Source: CAZJNX01 sp964547415 (GTDB lineage Bacteria > Pseudomonadota > Alphaproteobacteria > Rhizobiales > Amorphaceae). Taken from it: a stretch of DNA of 6,870 bases. Both the position numbers and the translations under genes were made by a program. The stretch covers positions 1-6,870 of the forward strand of contig CAZJNX010000234.1 in assembly GCA_964547415.1 (NCBI GenBank), read 5' to 3'. Every line of letters begins with the position of its first letter. Position 1 is the first letter of the stretch. The notes beneath the pieces were generated by a model. That model saw nothing but the letters and a program-made list of their open reading frames with translations, had not been told where the DNA came from and did not search any database. This document shows, in pieces, positions 4,601-6,870 of this stretch.

Positions 4601-6499
4601 ATGCTGAACGCGCTCCGCCGCAGCGCCCGCACCTGGGTCGCCAAGGTGCTGATCGGCCTTCTGGTTCTGTCCTTCGCCATCTGGGGCATTTCGGACGTCG
4701 TCACCGGCTTCGGCGCCAACGAGGTGGCCGAGGCGGGCGACACGGCGATCGAGGCGCTCGACTTCCAGCGTGCCTACCAGCGCCGCGTCCAGGCCATGAG
4801 CCAGCAGATGGGCCGCGGCATCACCCCGGCCCAGGCGGAGGCGTTCGGCATCCCCGGCCAGGTGCTGGGCGAGCTCGTCACGGACGCGCTCATCCTCGAC
4901 GAGGCGGACGGCCTCGGCATCGGCGTGTCGGACGAGCTCCTCGCCCGCGAAGTGCGCGAGAACCCGGCCTTCGCGGGCCCGGACGGCAACTTCGACCGCT
5001 TCCTGTTCGAGCGCGTCCTGTCCTCCAACGGCTTCACCGAGGAGACCTTCCTCGAGACCGAGCGGGAGCTGATCGCCCGCCAGCAGGTGGTGGACGGGAT
5101 CGTCGGCGGCCTGCGCGCGCCGGAGGCGTACCTGCGCGCCGTCAACGTCTTCCAGAGCGAGGAGCGCACGGCCCGCTGGATGCGCCTCACGGACGACGCC
5201 ATCGGCCCGATCGCCGACCCGACGCCGACGGAGCTGTCCACCTTCTTCGAGGACAACCGGGACCGCTTCCGCGCGCCGGAATACCGCGCCTTCGACCTCC
5301 TGGAGCTCGACCCGGAGGCGATCGCCGACCCCGCCGCGATCTCCGAGGAGGCGGCGCGGGCCGAGTACGACCGGTCGGGCGCGTTCGGCCAGCCCGAGCG
5401 GCGGCGCGTCCTCCAGATCGTGTTCGACGACGCCGACGGCGTGGCGGCGGCCGAGGCGCGCGAGGCGGTCGTGGAGGACGGCGAGCCCTTTTCCGACGTC
5501 GTTGCGCGGCTCGAGCGGTCCATGGCGGACGTGGACCTCGGCCTCGTGGAGGCCGCCGACATCATCGATCCGGCCGTGCGCGAGGCCGCCTTCTCCATGG
5601 CGGCGGGCGAGACGCGGCTCGTCGACGGGCGCTTCGGCCCGGTCCTCGTGCGGGTGGCGGAGGTGGAGGCGGCCCGCAAGCGCCCGTTCGAGGCGGTGGC
5701 GGACGACATCCGCCGGGAGCTCGCCGTCGACCGGGCGGCCGCGGAGGTGAACGACCTGTACGACGCCATCGAGGACGCCTTCGCGGGCGGCAGCACCGTC
5801 GCCGAGGTGGGGGCACGCTTCGGCCTGCCGGTCCGCACGGTGGAGGCGGTGGACCGGCAGGGCAGGACGCCGGACGGCACGCGCCTCGAGCTGCCGGCGG
5901 ACGGCGAGCTCCTGCCGGAGGTGTTCGACACGGACGTCGGCATCGAGAACGCGCCGATCCGCACGGGGCGCGATTCCTACGTGTGGTACCGCGTCACCGA
6001 CGTGATCCCGGCGCGCAACCGCGAGCTGTCGGAGGTCGAGGGCGAGGTGATCCTGGCCTGGACCGAGCAGCGAAAGGCCTCGGCGCTGGAGGAGGTGGCC
6101 GCCGAGGCGGCGCGGCGGGTGCGTGCGGGCGAGCCCATGGAGGCGGTGGCGGGCGCCTATCCGGGCGTTTCGGTGAACGAGACGGGCGCCTTCAGCCGCC
6201 TCGACATGTCGGGTGCGGGCGAATTGCCCGAGGTGGCGGCGGCCGCCGCCTTCGAGGGGCCTCAGGGGCACGTCGCGAACGTCGCCACCGACGCGGGGGA
6301 CCGGATCGTCCTGAAGGTGACGGGCGTGACGGCGCCGGCGTTCTTCCGGGGCGATGCGACCCTCGTGGCGGTCGAGGAGGAGCTCAACCGGGCGATCGGC
6401 GACACGCTCCTCACCGAGTACGTGAACCAGCTCCAGACCGAGAAGGGCGTCACGGTCAACCGGGCCCTCCTCGACCAGATCGTCGGCGCCGGCGGCTGA
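4601..6499 (+). CDS. ppiD: SurA/PpiD-like peptidylprolyl isomerase-type foldase, membrane anchored
   Basis: This 632-residue protein is a periplasmic chaperone of the PpiD type, anchored in the inner membrane and helping newly exported proteins to fold. A short cytoplasmic N-terminus (MLNALRRSARTW) leads into one membrane segment (about 14-31, VAKVLIGLLVLSFAIWGI). A SurA_N-type chaperone domain follows (about 40-180). A parvulin (PPIC)-like domain covers about 228-355, and a long second periplasmic part covers 360-632. The parvulin core is degenerate: the place of the usual RHIL is RRVLQIVF (268-275), GG-x-LG is reduced to DLG (312-314), and the closing G-HII-K strand is FGPVLVRV (345-352). 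Enzyme activity is doubtful; E. coli PpiD's parvulin domain is likewise inactive. The ATG at 4601 was chosen because the membrane anchor begins there; only a weak GGA (4592-4594) precedes it, and the upstream open frame is antisense to tpiA. The divergent position beside tpiA is common in alphaproteobacteria. Confidence 0.9.
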   Translation: MLNALRRSARTWVAKVLIGLLVLSFAIWGISDVVTGFGANEVAEAGDTAIEALDFQRAYQRRVQAMSQQMGRGITPAQAEAFGIPGQVLGELVTDALILDEADGLGIGVSDELLAREVRENPAFAGPDGNFDRFLFERVLSSNGFTEETFLETERELIARQQVVDGIVGGLRAPEAYLRAVNVFQSEERTARWMRLTDDAIGPIADPTPTELSTFFEDNRDRFRAPEYRAFDLLELDPEAIADPAAISEEAARAEYDRSGAFGQPERRRVLQIVFDDADGVAAAEAREAVVEDGEPFSDVVARLERSMADVDLGLVEAADIIDPAVREAAFSMAAGETRLVDGRFGPVLVRVAEVEAARKRPFEAVADDIRRELAVDRAAAEVNDLYDAIEDAFAGGSTVAEVGARFGLPVRTVEAVDRQGRTPDGTRLELPADGELLPEVFDTDVGIENAPIRTGRDSYVWYRVTDVIPARNRELSEVEGEVILAWTEQRKASALEEVAAEAARRVRAGEPMEAVAGAYPGVSVNETGAFSRLDMSGAGELPEVAAAAAFEGPQGHVANVATDAGDRIVLKVTGVTAPAFFRGDATLVAVEEELNRAIGDTLLTEYVNQLQTEKGVTVNRALLDQIVGAGG

Positions 6500-6660
6500 C
6501 GGCGGCACGCGAACCGCGCGGCGGCAGGACGCCGTCGCCGGGCCGGTCGCCGCCGGGAGGATCGCCGGCAGTGGCGTTCGGCGAGGGTCGGCAGACCGCG
6601 GCAGGCGCATTCGCCCGCAAGCCGCGCGGCCGCCTGTCGATGCCGCGCTTGGCCGGCGGG

Positions 6661-6686
6661 CCCCTCGCCCGTCGTCGCGCGAGGGG
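6661..6686 (+). terminator. Hairpin after the PpiD-like gene, possible terminator
   Basis: CCCCTCGC (6661-6668) and GCGAGGGG (6679-6686) form a perfect 8-bp stem with a 10-nt loop, about 160 nt past the stop codon. It is followed by AACGGCC rather than a T-run, so Rho-independent termination is uncertain. Confidence 0.3.
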
Positions 6687-6787
6687 AACGGCCAACGTCC
6701 GGCGCCGGGCGCGCGGTGCCGCGACGACGCCGGCCGACGCGTGGAACGGCGCGCCGGAAGCAGGCCCCGTCGCCGCGCCAGCGTCCA

Positions 6788-6805
6788 GGACGGGACGGGA
6801 CGGGG
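6788..6805 (+). repeat. Tandem ACGGG repeat
   Basis: Three consecutive copies of a five-base ACGGG unit (GGACGGGACGGGACGGGG). CGGGACGG within it can pair with CCGTCCCG at 6832-6839, forming an 8-bp stem around the C-rich run. It may be a slippage product or part of a leader structure. Confidence 0.7.
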
Positions 6806-6813
6806 CCGATGCT

Positions 6814-6838
6814 CCCCTCCCCCCGCCCCCGCCGTCCC
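6814..6838 (-). other. G-quadruplex-prone tract on the minus strand
   Basis: The plus strand has C-runs of 4, 6, 5 and 3 separated by 1, 1 and 5 bases. The minus strand therefore has four G-runs of at least three with short loops, the canonical quadruplex pattern. In DNA this GC-rich it can occur by chance. Confidence 0.6.
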
Positions 6839-6870
6839 GCGCCGGCCGGTTGGCCGCCCGCTTCCCTTTC

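Larger units (their letters stand above)
6500..6870. other. Non-coding stretch after the PpiD-like gene
   Basis: No supportable gene lies in these 371 bases. Open frames are Arg/Pro-rich and lack ribosome binding sites. The stretch holds a hairpin (6661-6686), a tandem ACGGG repeat (6788-6805) and a C-rich run (6814-6838). It probably contains the 3' end of the upstream transcript and the leader of a gene beyond the window. Confidence 0.6.

Noticed and set aside
4067..6610. Very long open frame on the minus strand, antisense to the PpiD-like gene
   Set aside because: Stop-free antisense frames are expected at this GC content; the product is Arg/His/Leu-rich with no family features, while the plus strand encodes a complete recognisable protein.
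6456..6695. 79-codon minus-strand frame at the end of the PpiD-like gene
   Set aside because: Arg/Pro-rich, overlaps the end of a real gene in antisense and shows no ribosome binding site or domain.

Overview
The window is very GC-rich, with third codon positions almost all G or C. It carries four protein-coding genes plus one structured gap between convergent genes. Protein sequences and gene neighbourhood point to an alphaproteobacterium, probably of the Hyphomicrobiales (rhizobial) type. The evidence is a ParE-type topoisomerase IV B subunit ending in the usual alphaproteobacterial tail, a bacterial ceramidase-like (CREST) membrane protein, and tpiA divergent from a SurA/PpiD-like foldase. 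The order is inferred from memory of families; no search was run.

Layout. Positions 1-181 are the 5' region of parE, with a GC hairpin just before the ribosome binding site. parE (182-2233, +) is followed after 16 nt by a ceramidase-family membrane protein gene (2250-2921, +) whose best start is a rare CTG codon; the two look like one operon. A 413-bp gap (2922-3334) lies between this operon and a convergent minus-strand pair. It holds a perfect 19-bp inverted repeat whose loop displays CCTCCTCCTCCC, the anti-Shine-Dalgarno motif of the alphaproteobacterial CcsR/'cuckoo' small RNAs. The minus-strand pair is tpiA (4467-3709, GTG start) followed by a small secreted protein of unknown function (3667-3335). 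A 133-bp divergent intergenic region carries a good sigma-70-type promoter for the plus strand and an inverted repeat over its -35 box. The SurA/PpiD-like foldase (4601-6499, +) follows. The last 371 bp (6500-6870) show no gene, only hairpins and a G-quadruplex-prone tract.

How the genes relate. This is mostly housekeeping: chromosome decatenation (ParE), glycolysis (TpiA) and envelope protein folding (PpiD-like). The ceramidase-like protein and the small secreted protein are the less understood members. I see no mobile element, CRISPR array, tRNA/rRNA, toxin-antitoxin or defence system. The best candidate for something undescribed is the 3236-3292 hairpin, as a possible anti-Shine-Dalgarno small RNA. 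The competing and simpler explanation is a shared transcription terminator between convergent genes.
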